Assembly (NCBI GenBank): GCA_016867715.1 | Contig: VGIW01000018.1 | Span: 1-49,741 of the forward strand | Direction of reading: 5' to 3' | From: Candidatus Eisenbacteria bacterium | Lineage (GTDB): Bacteria > Orphanbacterota > Orphanbacteria > Orphanbacterales > Orphanbacteraceae | DNA: 49,741 nt | In this document: in pieces, positions 1 through 8,248 of the stretch | Position numbering within the stretch: position 1 is the stretch's first letter | Layout of the letters: every line of letters starts with the position of its first letter | The notes under the pieces: model-generated | Told to the model about the DNA's origin: nothing | Databases searched by the model: none | What the model saw: the letters and a program-made list of their open reading frames with translations, nothing else | Made by a program: the position numbers and the translations under genes

Positions 1-2
1 GG

Positions 3-185
3 GTCGCTCTCGGCAAGAGGTTCGTCTCGCGCATGGTGCGCATAGAGGATGGGGTGTTCGACGAGGGAGTCGGCACGGATAGAAGCTGGTCGATGGAGAA
101 ACCGTCGACTCAAGAACGAACCAGCCAACGGAAAGACGCTCACAAGGCTCGAGAAAGAAGAGACGCGATACCGCATGCCCGGTGA
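3..185 (+). CDS. Partial ORF at the left edge, possibly an ABC ATPase tail
   Basis: This reading frame enters from the left edge and stops at TGA 183-185. Its first twenty or so residues (GKRFVSRMVRIEDGVFDEG) resemble the end of many ABC-transporter ATPases, where an 'aDRvvrieDGrI' strand closes the domain. The remaining 40 residues are charged and low-complexity and match nothing I know. No Walker or signature motif lies inside the window, so the assignment rests on one short motif and could be chance. Confidence 0.22.
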   Translation, partial: VALGKRFVSRMVRIEDGVFDEGVGTDRSWSMEKPSTQERTSQRKDAHKARERRDAIPHAR

Positions 186-303
186 AGGAGATCGGGAAGG
201 AGAGAAACTCAGGTCGAGAGACACGTCTCTGTCAGAAGAGGTTGACGGGGGCCCGGCTCATAGAAGCCTTGATCCGACAGAAACTCGACCGGTGTTTTCT
301 CGG

Positions 304-432
304 CCGGGGCGCGGGGCAAGGGGGTGCCGGCTCAAACAGTCCTCGCGCACCGGGCCCACGACACGGTGCCGGATCGGCAAGGCCCGGCTCGCTCGCGAAC
401 TCGCCGGTTCACCCCCTCGCCCCGCGCCCCGG
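304..432. repeat. Nested inverted-repeat element, 23-bp arms
   Basis: The outer arms are 304-326 (CCGGGGCGCGGGGCAAGGGG followed by GTG) and 410-432, complementary at 22 of 23 positions. Inside are further complementary pairs, GCACCG/CGGTGC and CCGGGCC/GGCCCGG, so the whole 129-nt stretch can fold on itself. I see no convincing gene between 186 and 550, and this element is the main content. Its place beside a transposase remnant suggests a MITE or an insertion-sequence end, but no target duplication is visible. Confidence 0.5.
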
Positions 433-487
433 CGGCCCTGCAAGGAGCACACTTCTGACGGATTGACGTTAGCGGAGTTGTGCGGAA

Positions 488-937
488 TTGCGAGAGCAGA
501 TTCACGATTCTTCGGGGAGACTCTCTCCCCGGTCTTCTCTTCCGATGCGGCGGAATCGGGAGATGCTCTGGGCGGTCGTGGAGAGCTACCTGACACGCTG
601 GAAGGTGGAGGAGATGATCCGATTCCTGAAGCAGAGCTACCACTTGGAAGACATCCGGGTGCTGACCTATCGACGCTTGCGGAATCTGGTGGCTCTGGTG
701 CTCGCGGCGAGCTTCTTCGCGGTGGTGCATCTGGGGGAGCGCTTACAGGTGGCCGTGCTGGCGCGGCGCGTGCTGAAAGCCGCCAAGCGGATCTACGGCG
801 TCCCGGCGTTCCACTGCTATGCGCTGGCCGATGGGATCGCGGCGATCCTGCGACGAACGGGGCAGGGACCGCTCTGCCAGTTCCTGCGAAGAAAGCCACC
901 GCCGGTTACTCTCCAGACCGCCCTCGAAGGTCTCTGA
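488..937 (+). pseudogene. IS4-type transposase, C-terminal remnant
   Basis: From about position 557 the frame encodes the C-terminal part of a DDE transposase of the IS4 type. The pattern is 'YLTRWKVEEMIRFLKQSY' followed by 'LEDIRVLTYRRLRNLVALV'; the Glu in the RWKVEE segment is the expected third catalytic acid. The two upstream Asp-containing regions are absent, and the sequence before about 557 does not look like transposase in any frame. It is therefore a truncated, inactive copy of about 125 residues. The frame ends with TGA at 935-937, shortly before the proS promoter. Confidence 0.75.
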
Positions 938-969
938 AAAATGGGGAAAGTCCACACCTTCTCCTCCCC

Positions 970-998
970 TTGCCCCCTCCCGCGGACCGCGATAGAAT
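970..998 (+). promoter_or_regulatory. Candidate sigma70-type promoter for proS
   Basis: TTGCCC (970-975) and TAGAAT (993-998) are separated by exactly 17 bases. The same layout, TTGCGC-17-TAGAAT, precedes pepF at 21138-21166. The predicted transcript start, near 1005, falls within the palindrome at 1002-1013. Confidence 0.5.
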
Positions 999-1001
999 CG
1001 G

Positions 1002-1013
1002 GTGTTCGAACAC
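1002..1013. promoter_or_regulatory. Perfect 12-bp palindrome at the proS transcription start
   Basis: GTGTTCGAACAC is a perfect palindrome lying just after the candidate -10 box and just before the Shine-Dalgarno sequence of proS. The position suits an operator, but no repressor is identified. It also contains an in-frame GTG that extends the proS frame upstream; I reject that as the start because it has no ribosome-binding site. Confidence 0.3.
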
Positions 1014-1028
1014 ACGGAGGACTTTCGA

Positions 1029-2459
1029 GTGGCTCAGAAGGTGACCCCGATGAGCGAGGATTATTCGCGCTGGTACACGGACGTCGTCCAGATGGCGGAG
1101 CTTGCGGATTACGCGCCCGTCAAGGGGTGCATGGTGATCCGCCCGTATGGGTTCGCCCTCTGGGAGAACATGCGCGACCACCTCGACCGGATGATCAAGG
1201 AGACGGGGCATGTCAACGCCTACTTCCCCACGCTCATCCCCGAAAGCTTCATGAAGAAAGAAGCGGAACACGTGGAGGGGTTCGCGCCGGAGTGCGCGGT
1301 CGTGACGCACGGCGGCGGCAAGAAGCTCGAGGAGCCGCTCGTTCTCCGGCCCACATCCGAGACCGTGATCTACCACATGTACGCGAAGTGGGTGATGTCG
1401 TACCGCGATCTCCCCATCCTCATCAACCAATGGGCGAACGTCTTCCGGTGGGAGCTGCGGCCGCGCCTCTTTCTTCGCACGCTCGAGTTCCTCTGGCAGG
1501 AAGGGCACACCGCCCACGCCACCTACGAGGAAGCCGAAGAAGAGACGCTCAAGATGCTCGAGGTCTACCGCGTCTTCGCCGAGGACGTGCTCGCGATCCC
1601 GGTCTACCCCGGCGCGAAGAGCGACTCCGAACGCTTCGCGGGCGCGCTCCGAACGTACTGCATCGAGGCGATGATGCTGGATGGGAAGGCGCTCCAGGCG
1701 GGGACGAGCCACAACCTCGGCCAGAACTTCGCGAAGGCGTTCGATCTCGTCTTCCAGGACAAGGACGGCGAGACGCGTCACGCGTGGAACACGAGCTGGG
1801 GAGTCTCGACGCGCATGGTCGGCGCGGTCGTGATGATGCACGGAGACGACAACGGCCTCATTCTGCCGCCGCGGATCGCGCCGATCCAGGCGGTGATCGT
1901 TCCGATCTATTCGTCCGACGAGGATCGCGCCGCGGTCTTCCCTGCGGCGGAGACGCTGAAGAAGCGGCTCGCGGAGGCGGGCGTCCGCGCGCACATCGAC
2001 TCGCGCGAACAGCACAAGCCGGGATGGAAGTTCGCCGAGTGGGAGCAGAGAGGCGTCCCGCTCCGGATCGAGATCGGACCGAAAGACGTAGCGAAGGCGC
2101 AGGTGGTTCTCGCGAGGCGCGATACGCGCGAGAAGACGGCCGTTCCGATCGGCGAAGCGGCGGACGGGCTCCCCGCGAAGCTCGAAGAAATCCAGCGCGC
2201 CCTCTTCGAGCGAGCGCGGAAGTTCCGCGACGAGCACACGCACGCGGTCGATGATTATGAAGACCTAAAGAAACTCGTCGAAAAGGGCGGCTTCGCCTTC
2301 GCCCACTGGGACGGAACGCGCGAAACCGAAGCCGCGATCAAGGAAGAGACGAAAGCGACGATCCGGTGCATCCCGTTCGGGGGGGGCGCGGAAGAGGGGC
2401 GCTGCGTTCGGAGCGGCAACCCTTCGAAGCAACGCGTGTACATCGCCCGCGCGTACTAA
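1029..2459 (+). CDS. proS: Prolyl-tRNA synthetase, type 3 (archaeal/eukaryotic-like)
   Basis: This enzyme charges tRNA-Pro with proline in the cytoplasm. The 476-aa product opens with the type 3 signature '[19 protein letters not shown]' and has class II motif 2 (around '[22 protein letters not shown]') and motif 3 regions. It lacks the large editing insertion of the common bacterial type and has the C-terminal zinc-binding-like extension that ends in tyrosine (IARAY). I chose GTG 1029 because GGAGG (1016-1020) sits eight bases upstream and the protein then begins like its family; a GTG at 1002 in the same frame has no ribosome-binding site. The gene is monocistronic or leads into the Trm112-like gene 119 bases downstream. 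It is the only aminoacyl-tRNA synthetase in the window. Confidence 0.95.
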   Translation: MAQKVTPMSEDYSRWYTDVVQMAELADYAPVKGCMVIRPYGFALWENMRDHLDRMIKETGHVNAYFPTLIPESFMKKEAEHVEGFAPECAVVTHGGGKKLEEPLVLRPTSETVIYHMYAKWVMSYRDLPILINQWANVFRWELRPRLFLRTLEFLWQEGHTAHATYEEAEEETLKMLEVYRVFAEDVLAIPVYPGAKSDSERFAGALRTYCIEAMMLDGKALQAGTSHNLGQNFAKAFDLVFQDKDGETRHAWNTSWGVSTRMVGAVVMMHGDDNGLILPPRIAPIQAVIVPIYSSDEDRAAVFPAAETLKKRLAEAGVRAHIDSREQHKPGWKFAEWEQRGVPLRIEIGPKDVAKAQVVLARRDTREKTAVPIGEAADGLPAKLEEIQRALFERARKFRDEHTHAVDDYEDLKKLVEKGGFAFAHWDGTRETEAAIKEETKATIRCIPFGGGAEEGRCVRSGNPSKQRVYIARAY

Positions 2460-2463
2460 CGGT

Positions 2464-2547
2464 ACCTGATACCCTATTACCCATCGGGGAGCGCTCCAAC
2501 TAGCCTACTTGTTGCTGGGTAATGGGACAGCAAATAGGGTATCAGGT
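2464..2547. repeat. REP-like palindromic element A
   Basis: The arms ACCTGATACCCTATT (2464-2478) and its exact complement (2533-2547) flank a 54-nt loop. The loop has a second pair, ATTACCCA (2477-2484) and TGGGTAAT (2516-2523), and a GGAGCGCTCC palindrome. The right half carries GGTAATGGGACAG, close to GGTAATTGGGGACAG in the element at 36406-36497, so the two may belong to one family. It fills most of the gap between proS and the Trm112-like gene. Confidence 0.65.
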
Positions 2548-2578
2548 CCCGAAAAGCGGACAGAAGGAGAAGAACACG

Positions 2579-2788
2579 ATGGGTCTTCCGAAGGACTTCC
2601 TCGAAATCCTCGCGTGTCCGGAGACGAAGGCGCCGGTCGTCGAGGACGGAGACTGGCTCGTCTCGACCGATGCGAAAACTCGGCGCCGCTATCCGGTTCG
2701 CGACGGCATCCCGATCCTGCTCGTCGAGGAATCCGAGATGATGGGCGAGGAAGCGTGGCGCGAGGTGATGAAGCGCCACGCCTTGTGA
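2579..2788 (+). CDS. Trm112-like (UPF0434/YcaR family) small protein
   Basis: The 69-aa product has the Trm112 fold signature: 'FLEILACPETKAPVV' near the N-terminus and 'RRYPVRDGIPILLVEES' in the second half. In eukaryotes and archaea Trm112 activates methyltransferases; the role of the short bacterial form is less clear. Only one Cys (in LACPE) remains of the usual zinc-binding set, as in many bacterial members. I chose ATG 2579 because AAGGAG (2564-2569) lies nine bases upstream; the frame stays open further up but runs into the REP-like element. Repeat elements of two different kinds flank the gene on both sides. Confidence 0.85.
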   Translation: MGLPKDFLEILACPETKAPVVEDGDWLVSTDAKTRRRYPVRDGIPILLVEESEMMGEEAWREVMKRHAL

Positions 2789-2795
2789 AAGAACT

Positions 2796-2859
2796 GGTGT
2801 CAGACACCGATTTCCAGACTATAGGGAAAACTGGTGGTGTCCAATAGGTGTCGGATACC
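2796..2859. repeat. REP-like element B, paired GGTGTC motifs
   Basis: GGTGTCAGACACC (2796-2808) is a palindrome with one central base. A diverged copy, GGTGTCGGATACC, follows at 2847-2859; both are followed by GATTTCC or GATTCC, so they also form an imperfect direct repeat. The second copy contains a GTG that would extend the UPF0316 frame upstream, which argues against that start. Confidence 0.55.
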
Positions 2860-2880
2860 GATTCCGATGATGAGCAACCG

Positions 2881-3453
2881 ATGATCCTCGGAATGGATTG
2901 GGGCACTCTCCTTCTCGGCGTGCTCGTCTTCTTCGCCCGCGTGCTCGACGTCTCTGTCGGGACGATGCGGACGATCAGCATCGTGCAGGGGAAGACGCGC
3001 ACGGCCTTTTTCCTCGGGCTCGTCGAGGTGAGCACGTGGCTCGCGGTCGTCGCCGCGGTCGTTAACCGCGTCATCGACCAGCCGATCCTCGGCGTCTTCT
3101 ACGCCTTCGGCTTCTCGACCGGCAACGTCGTCGGGATCAAGCTCGAGAGGCGGCTCGCCTTCGGACACACCGTCTTTCGCGTGATCACGCCGGAGAAAGG
3201 CGATGAGATGGCGACGTCGGTCCGCGCCGCCGGGTTCCCGGTGACGACGTTCACCGGACAGGGGATGAGCGGGCTGGTGACCGAGCTCTACATCGTCTGC
3301 AGAAGAAGAGACCTCAAGCGCCTCGTTCCGATCGTCCTCGGCATCGACCCGACCGCGTTCTATATCACCGAGCAGGCGGGGAGCGTGAGCAAGCTCCGCC
3401 GTCCTTTCATGACGCCCCGCACCGACTGGCGCGCGATCTTCAAGAATAAGTAG
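2881..3453 (+). CDS. UPF0316 / DUF2179-DUF5698 family membrane protein
   Basis: The 190-aa protein has three hydrophobic segments in its N-terminal half ('GTLLLGVLVFFARVLDVSVG', 'FFLGLVEVSTWLAVVAAVV', 'PILGVFYAFGFSTGNVVGI') and a soluble C-terminal DUF2179-like domain ('VTTFTGQGMSGLVTELYIV'). The family is of unknown function and sits in the inner membrane; the C-terminal domain resembles a ligand-binding fold. ATG 2881 is preferred over GTG 2848, which lies in repeat element B; ATG 2893 is also possible, and neither has a strong ribosome-binding site. The gene converges on the HAD phosphatase 24 bases away. Confidence 0.85.
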   Translation: MILGMDWGTLLLGVLVFFARVLDVSVGTMRTISIVQGKTRTAFFLGLVEVSTWLAVVAAVVNRVIDQPILGVFYAFGFSTGNVVGIKLERRLAFGHTVFRVITPEKGDEMATSVRAAGFPVTTFTGQGMSGLVTELYIVCRRRDLKRLVPIVLGIDPTAFYITEQAGSVSKLRRPFMTPRTDWRAIFKNK

Positions 3454-3477
3454 GCGCCCGCCGCCCCGCCGAATTCG

Positions 3478-4137
3478 TCAGACGTCCGCTTCCCCAGCGA
3501 GAACGCGCTGCACCGCGTCCGGTATCTCCGCCGCGCGCCCCACGATCACTTCGGCGCCCTCGATCTCCTCGCGCGAGCCGAAGCCGTAGGCGCATCCGAC
3601 CGAACGAGCGCCGTTCGCGCGGGCCGCCTCGACGTCGTCCCGCCGGTCCCCGATCCCGACGACCGGCCGGACCGCCTCGCGCGCGAGAAGATCCCTCATC
3701 ATGAGCGTCTTGTTCTCGCCTTCGATCTCGCGGTACCGCACGGCGCCGAAGAAACGCGCGATCCCCATGCTCTCGAGAACCGTGCGCACGTAGGGGTTCC
3801 GACCGTTCGAGCAGATCGCCATCCGAAAACCTTCGCGCGCGAAGCGATCGAGAACCTCCGGAACGTCCAGAAAGAGCGCTCCTTTCGACGGGACGAGCTC
3901 CACCTCGCGGCGTTCGATCTCGACAAGAGCTTCTTCGATGTTCCGTTCGGGCGCGAGCGAGCGGAGCCAGGCGTGAAACTCGTGGATCGGCCTTCCGAAG
4001 TAAGAACAGATTTCCCGCGCGCTCGGACGGGCGAGCCCGATCCGGTCGAGCGTCTCCCACACCGCGGCGGCGGTCGCCCCGTCCCCCCGAAAGAGCGTCC
4101 CGTCGAGATCGAACACGAGAAGAGCTCGTTTGTTCAT
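3478..4137 (-). CDS. HAD-superfamily phosphatase, phosphoglycolate phosphatase-like
   Basis: The 219-aa cytoplasmic protein has the HAD motifs in order: motif I 'VFDLDGTLF' (nucleophile Asp about residue 10), motif II 'ICSNGRN' (about 108), a conserved Lys in 'GENKTLMMRD' and motif IV 'VGIGDRRDDVEAA' (about 162-174). A helical cap lies between motifs I and II, as in the Gph/phosphoglycolate phosphatase branch. The substrate cannot be inferred. It starts at ATG 4137, 48 bases downstream of the large LamG/TPR gene on the same strand, so the two may be co-transcribed. The match to the family is clear; the specific name is not. Confidence 0.88.
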   Translation of the reverse strand: MNKRALLVFDLDGTLFRGDGATAAAVWETLDRIGLARPSAREICSYFGRPIHEFHAWLRSLAPERNIEEALVEIERREVELVPSKGALFLDVPEVLDRFAREGFRMAICSNGRNPYVRTVLESMGIARFFGAVRYREIEGENKTLMMRDLLAREAVRPVVGIGDRRDDVEAARANGARSVGCAYGFGSREEIEGAEVIVGRAAEIPDAVQRVLAGEADV

Positions 4138-4185
4138 ATGAATGACCTTCGATTCGGCCGGCCGCGGTTCGCGCGGAGCGCGGCT

Positions 4186-6591
4186 TCAACGTTTCTGCAA
4201 CAGAAGACCGATCTCCCGCTCCGCGAGGTCCGCCCGGCGGTCCGCGACCGACCACGCGGTCCACCGCGAGAGACTCTCGATGAAGCCGCCCATCGGATGA
4301 TCGTCCTTGTACGCGTGTTGCAGCAAGGTTCGAAAACGCGTCGGGTCGAAATCGGGAATCGTCTCCGCGTCGGGACTCGGAACGACGAACGTCGGATCGA
4401 GACGCGCGGCCTGGGCGAAGAGGTCCATCGCCCGGCGCGTCTTCTCGCGGTAGGCCGGATAGCTCTCTCCCTCCCGGAAGTCGAGGAGCGCGAGCGCGGC
4501 GCGCACCCTTCCGAGAAGATCGAGAAGGATCCCGTCCCCCTGCGCCGGCGGGTCCGGGATCATCCCTGCAACGATCTTCTCCGCTCGCTCGAGCTCCGGA
4601 CGCCCCTCCGCGTCCGCCGCCCGCCCGCTCTGATAGAGCGCGAACGCCTCGAGAAGGCCTCGCGCGCGCCGCGTCCGCGGGTCCTCCGTCTCGGGAAGGG
4701 CGGCCAGCGCGTCGGCGGCCGCGCGATACTCTCCTCGTTCGAACCGAACGAGCGCCATGCGGGCGCGAACGTTCGCTTCCGGAACGGGCGCGAGCCCGCT
4801 CGCGAGAACGGCTTCGTACCGCGCCGACGCTCCGGCGAGATCTCCCTGCGCGCGGAGAAGATCTCCCTCGACGAGTGAAAGGTCGATCCGTCCAGGACCG
4901 AGGCGGGAGGCGACGCGGAGCGCCTCGAACGCCCGATCGGTCATGCGCGACCGAAGGTAGGCCCATGCCGCCGCGCCGTGTCCGACCGCGCGAAGCGGCT
5001 CGACCGCGGCGACCGCCGCGCGGTGCTCCCGGATCAGCCTCTCGTGCTCGCCCGTTCGATCGAGCAGGAGAAGCGTGTTCTCGAGCCCGAAGGGATCGTC
5101 CGGCCGGATGGCTCGGAAGCGCGCGAGCTCTCCGTGGGCATCCTCCCAGCGCCGGAGAAGAAGAAGCGCGATGAGACGGAGCTTCTCCTCGTCCGATCCC
5201 GGGGTCGCCTTCCCCACGAGAGCGTTCGCCGCGGTGAGCGCGGTCTCTGCGTCCCCCGCGCGCGCGGCGTCCCGAAAGAGGAGATCGAGAACACCCGGAA
5301 GAGAGGGGGCGAGAAGAAAGAGATCGCGGAGGCGGTCCGACTTCGTCGCGAGCGCGCGCTGCTCGGCGAGCGATGCGATGTCGCGCCAGATCGCGGCCGC
5401 CGTCGCCGTGTCGAAAGGCGCCGGCTCGGCCGCGTCGAAGATCACGATCTCGTCGACGGCGAGCCCGCCCCCGGGCCCGACCGAGATCCCGAAGCGCCCG
5501 GGCGGGGAAGGATCGACCGCGCGCTCGAAGAGCGGCTCTCCGTTCAGGTGGACGCGAACCGCTCCTCCTCCCGACCAATAATCGAGAGTGTTCCATCGCC
5601 CGAATCGGAAATGCGGATTCTTCGGGCTCGTTTCGAGAAGCCGGTCCGCCGGCGATTCCTTGCGATACAAAGCAAACGACCCGTCCGGATCGAACGCGCA
5701 CGCGTAGCCGCGCGGAGGCTCTCCCTCCTCCGGCGTGTGGAAGAGGAACGCGGCCGGCCCCGTCCCCTCGACCCGAAAGACAACCCGGACACGGCAAGCA
5801 TCGGGCAGCGGAAACGTGAGGAAGTCCTCGAGCGTTTCCTCCGCAGACCCGGAGACGGCCAGGGCCCCCTCGCGCGCCGGAAAGAGACTCCTCGTCCACT
5901 CGTCGCGGCCGATCGAGAACGAATCGAAGAAGACCGGACGCTCTCCGGTCGAAGCGGCGCGGGGCGGCATCCCTCTCCGCGACCGATGAAGCGCGACGTG
6001 ATCGATCTCGAAGACGCCCCCCGGCGAGACGGCGAAGCCGATCGCGCTCCCGCTCGATTCCGGAAGCTCCGCGGTCAGCACCTCCTCGCCGGCGAGGACG
6101 ACCGAGAGCACCCGGCGCGACACGCGAACCGCATAGCTCCCCCATCCGGACCCGCGCTGGACCGACTGCGAAACGGCGGGCGCGATCGTCTCGAACCACC
6201 CGCCCCGCATCCGATCAACCGAGACCCGCCCGTCCGGCGAGAAGCGAACCCGAACCTCGCTCGCTCCCGGCTCGCAGGCGACGAGAAGCGCGAGCTCGGC
6301 ATCGAGAGGCCCCCCGGCCGGCCGCGCTTCCCACTCGATCGCGAAGGGATCCGCGCCTTCCCAGTGAAAGAACGCGCGCCCCCAGTCGCCGACGAAGGGG
6401 GCCTCGAGGTGAAGGACGCCCCCCTCAAACCGACCGACCCCGCGCCACCCCTGACCGTTCCCCCCGAAGTCGAAGAAGCGGTCGAGCGCCGTACCCTGGA
6501 GGAGATCCGCTCGCGAGTGAACGACACGTTCCAGGGGGAAAGCATCCGCGGCGGCAAAAATAAGGACGATTGCGGCAAGAACGCGGCCCAT
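4186..6591 (-). CDS. Exported protein with two LamG-like domains and TPR-like C-terminus
   Basis: The 801-aa product starts with a signal peptide (MGRVLAAIVLIFAAADAFPL). Two concanavalin A/DUF1080-like beta-sandwich modules follow: about residues 20-205 and 220-390, each ending in a similar strand pattern ('FEIDHVALH' and 'LAVDEIVIFDA'). From about 395 on the chain is alpha-helical with degenerate TPR units ('AAWAYLRSRMTDRAFEALRVASRLGPG', shown in part). This suggests an envelope scaffold that binds glycan or protein, not an enzyme; that is inference. GAGGG lies eight bases before ATG 6591. TAGAAT (minus strand, 6617-6612) could be a -10 box but has no good -35 partner. Confidence 0.7.
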   Translation of the reverse strand: MGRVLAAIVLIFAAADAFPLERVVHSRADLLQGTALDRFFDFGGNGQGWRGVGRFEGGVLHLEAPFVGDWGRAFFHWEGADPFAIEWEARPAGGPLDAELALLVACEPGASEVRVRFSPDGRVSVDRMRGGWFETIAPAVSQSVQRGSGWGSYAVRVSRRVLSVVLAGEEVLTAELPESSGSAIGFAVSPGGVFEIDHVALHRSRRGMPPRAASTGERPVFFDSFSIGRDEWTRSLFPAREGALAVSGSAEETLEDFLTFPLPDACRVRVVFRVEGTGPAAFLFHTPEEGEPPRGYACAFDPDGSFALYRKESPADRLLETSPKNPHFRFGRWNTLDYWSGGGAVRVHLNGEPLFERAVDPSPPGRFGISVGPGGGLAVDEIVIFDAAEPAPFDTATAAAIWRDIASLAEQRALATKSDRLRDLFLLAPSLPGVLDLLFRDAARAGDAETALTAANALVGKATPGSDEEKLRLIALLLLRRWEDAHGELARFRAIRPDDPFGLENTLLLLDRTGEHERLIREHRAAVAAVEPLRAVGHGAAAWAYLRSRMTDRAFEALRVASRLGPGRIDLSLVEGDLLRAQGDLAGASARYEAVLASGLAPVPEANVRARMALVRFERGEYRAAADALAALPETEDPRTRRARGLLEAFALYQSGRAADAEGRPELERAEKIVAGMIPDPPAQGDGILLDLLGRVRAALALLDFREGESYPAYREKTRRAMDLFAQAARLDPTFVVPSPDAETIPDFDPTRFRTLLQHAYKDDHPMGGFIESLSRWTAWSVADRRADLAEREIGLLLQKR

Positions 6592-6936
6592 CGTTGGTCC
6601 CTCAGCCGGTCATTCTACCTCTTCGAGGCCCTTTTCGGTGCAAGAACGCGCCGTCCGCCTAACTGGTCGAAAGGAGCCTCCTTGTGGATAACGCGTAAGA
6701 CGGTTTCGCGCGCGGAGCTCGTAACTACTTATCTTTATTCGCGTTGCGCGTTCCGCCCTCGCCCGCCTTCCGGCGGGACCCTTTTCCACTTTTCCACACT
6801 ATCCAGAACCCCGGAGCGGCCCCGTCCACCCCGACCCATCCTTCCCGATCGACAGAAGAGGGCCTCCCCCCGTATCCTTCTTGAAACCGTTCCGCGTATT
6901 GACCGACCCCAACCCCTTCGAAGGGAGGCGCGTTTC
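6592..6936. other. Divergent intergenic region
   Basis: These 345 bases separate the minus-strand LamG/TPR gene from the plus-strand 421-aa gene. They contain the ribosome-binding sites of both genes and a relatively AT-rich patch (about 6721-6745). I see no strong -35/-10 pair, RNA gene or ORF with coding character. Confidence 0.5.
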
Positions 6937-8202
6937 GTGACCGGCAAGCTGCGCAAGAAGCTCAACATTCCGGCCGATCGCCTCAAGGCGATCAACCAGT
7001 ATCTCACGAGTCCCGACAACACGCTCATCGACCGCTTCCTCGCCGTGGTCGAGAAGCACGGCGGCGTCGAGGCGATCAACGAGAAGGCGGCCGAGTCGGG
7101 CAAGCTGAAGAACCTCCTTCGGCGTCTCGCGGAGGCCAATTCTCCCTACCTCAAGGATCTCGAGTGGCTCGCCGAGCAAAGGGAGAAGGGCGCCTTCGTA
7201 TCGATGCAGGAGTTCCGCGAAGCAGCCCTCGCGGGGGCCAAGCCGAAGAACGCGAGCCGATCGTTCGCGGTCACGCTCGAGATCAGCGCGCTCAACTTCT
7301 TTCCGTGGCTGATCGCCGAGGCGAAGCGGGCGATCGAGAAACGCGAGCTGATGCCGGGGCGCTATATCCGCGTCCGCTCGATGAAGGAGTCGTCCGAGGA
7401 TCAAGGGGATCTTCTCGCGGTCGCAGCGGCGATGCGGATCGTCGGCGCGAGCTACGTCGAGACGCTCGACACGAAGGGGACCGACGGATCGAACGTCCAC
7501 CTCGGCGGCCCCGAGACGATCACCGGCTACTTCGGCGGGGTCGGCCAGCCGAACGAGTACGCGCTCAAGTGGGTCGACGAGTTTCTTTACTACTATACGA
7601 ACTACGGCACGCACCAGGTCCTGAACATCAATCCGGGAACCGTCTTCCTCGGGTACATGCTGCACAAGATCGGGATCGACAACGAGTTCAAGATCTCGGT
7701 CTTCATGGGGAACGATAATCCGTACGCCGTGATGTGGACGCTTCTCGCGGCCAAGCTCTTCTCCCGCGAGGACGGCACGACCCCGCTCATCGGTTTCAAC
7801 TTCTCGAACTCGGTGAACAACGAGACGATCGAGCTTTGCGCCGAGGTGCGGGGCGCGCTCGACTTCGATTCGGTGGTCCGCTTCGAGCATCACATCACCG
7901 AGACCTGGAAGGGGATCGTGCGGCAGCCGTACGACCGGAGGGACGAGCTCGTCGAGGTCGCGCGCAAGGTGAAGAACATCAGCGCGAAGCACGAGGGGGG
8001 CGACACGGAGGTCGAGGAGAAGCTCGAGCACCCCTCGAACATCCTCGAGTACTTCCTCCCGAAGAAGGAGATCGAGGCGCAGGGGCTCATGCCCTTCCTC
8101 GAAAGAAACTACATCGAGAAGCACGCGGCGTTGAACCGGACCGCGCGGGCTCTCTTGAAAAACGGGATCCCGGTCGTCGCGGCGAAGCACTTTCACAAGT
8201 AG
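6937..8202 (+). CDS. Conserved-looking cytoplasmic protein, not recognised
   Basis: I do not recognise this 421-aa protein. It has no signal peptide or membrane segment. Residues 1-100 are helical and charged; from about 105 the pattern alternates strands and helices ('FAVTLEISALNFFPWLIAEA', 'GSNVHLGGPETITGYFGG', 'FKISVFMGNDNPYAVMWTLL', 'PLIGFNFSNSVNNETIELC'), which suggests an alpha/beta enzyme fold, perhaps a TIM barrel. Invariant-looking residues include a Gly/Asn-rich stretch at about 185-200 and the His pair in 'FEHHITETWKG'. GTG 6937 is chosen because GGGAGG (6923-6928) lies eight bases upstream. Codon use is like that of its neighbours, so the gene is probably real and functional. It converges with the lipoprotein gene. 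Confidence 0.85.
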   Translation: MTGKLRKKLNIPADRLKAINQYLTSPDNTLIDRFLAVVEKHGGVEAINEKAAESGKLKNLLRRLAEANSPYLKDLEWLAEQREKGAFVSMQEFREAALAGAKPKNASRSFAVTLEISALNFFPWLIAEAKRAIEKRELMPGRYIRVRSMKESSEDQGDLLAVAAAMRIVGASYVETLDTKGTDGSNVHLGGPETITGYFGGVGQPNEYALKWVDEFLYYYTNYGTHQVLNINPGTVFLGYMLHKIGIDNEFKISVFMGNDNPYAVMWTLLAAKLFSREDGTTPLIGFNFSNSVNNETIELCAEVRGALDFDSVVRFEHHITETWKGIVRQPYDRRDELVEVARKVKNISAKHEGGDTEVEEKLEHPSNILEYFLPKKEIEAQGLMPFLERNYIEKHAALNRTARALLKNGIPVVAAKHFHK

Positions 8203-8248
8203 CGCGAGGAGCGCGCCGGAGGAGGCGGTCTCTTCTTTCGAGCCGACC

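Noticed and set aside
1002-1013. LexA (SOS) box
   Set aside because: GTGTTCGAACAC lacks the spaced half-sites of known LexA boxes (CGAAC-N4-GTTCG or GTTC-N7-GTTC), and proS is not an expected SOS gene.
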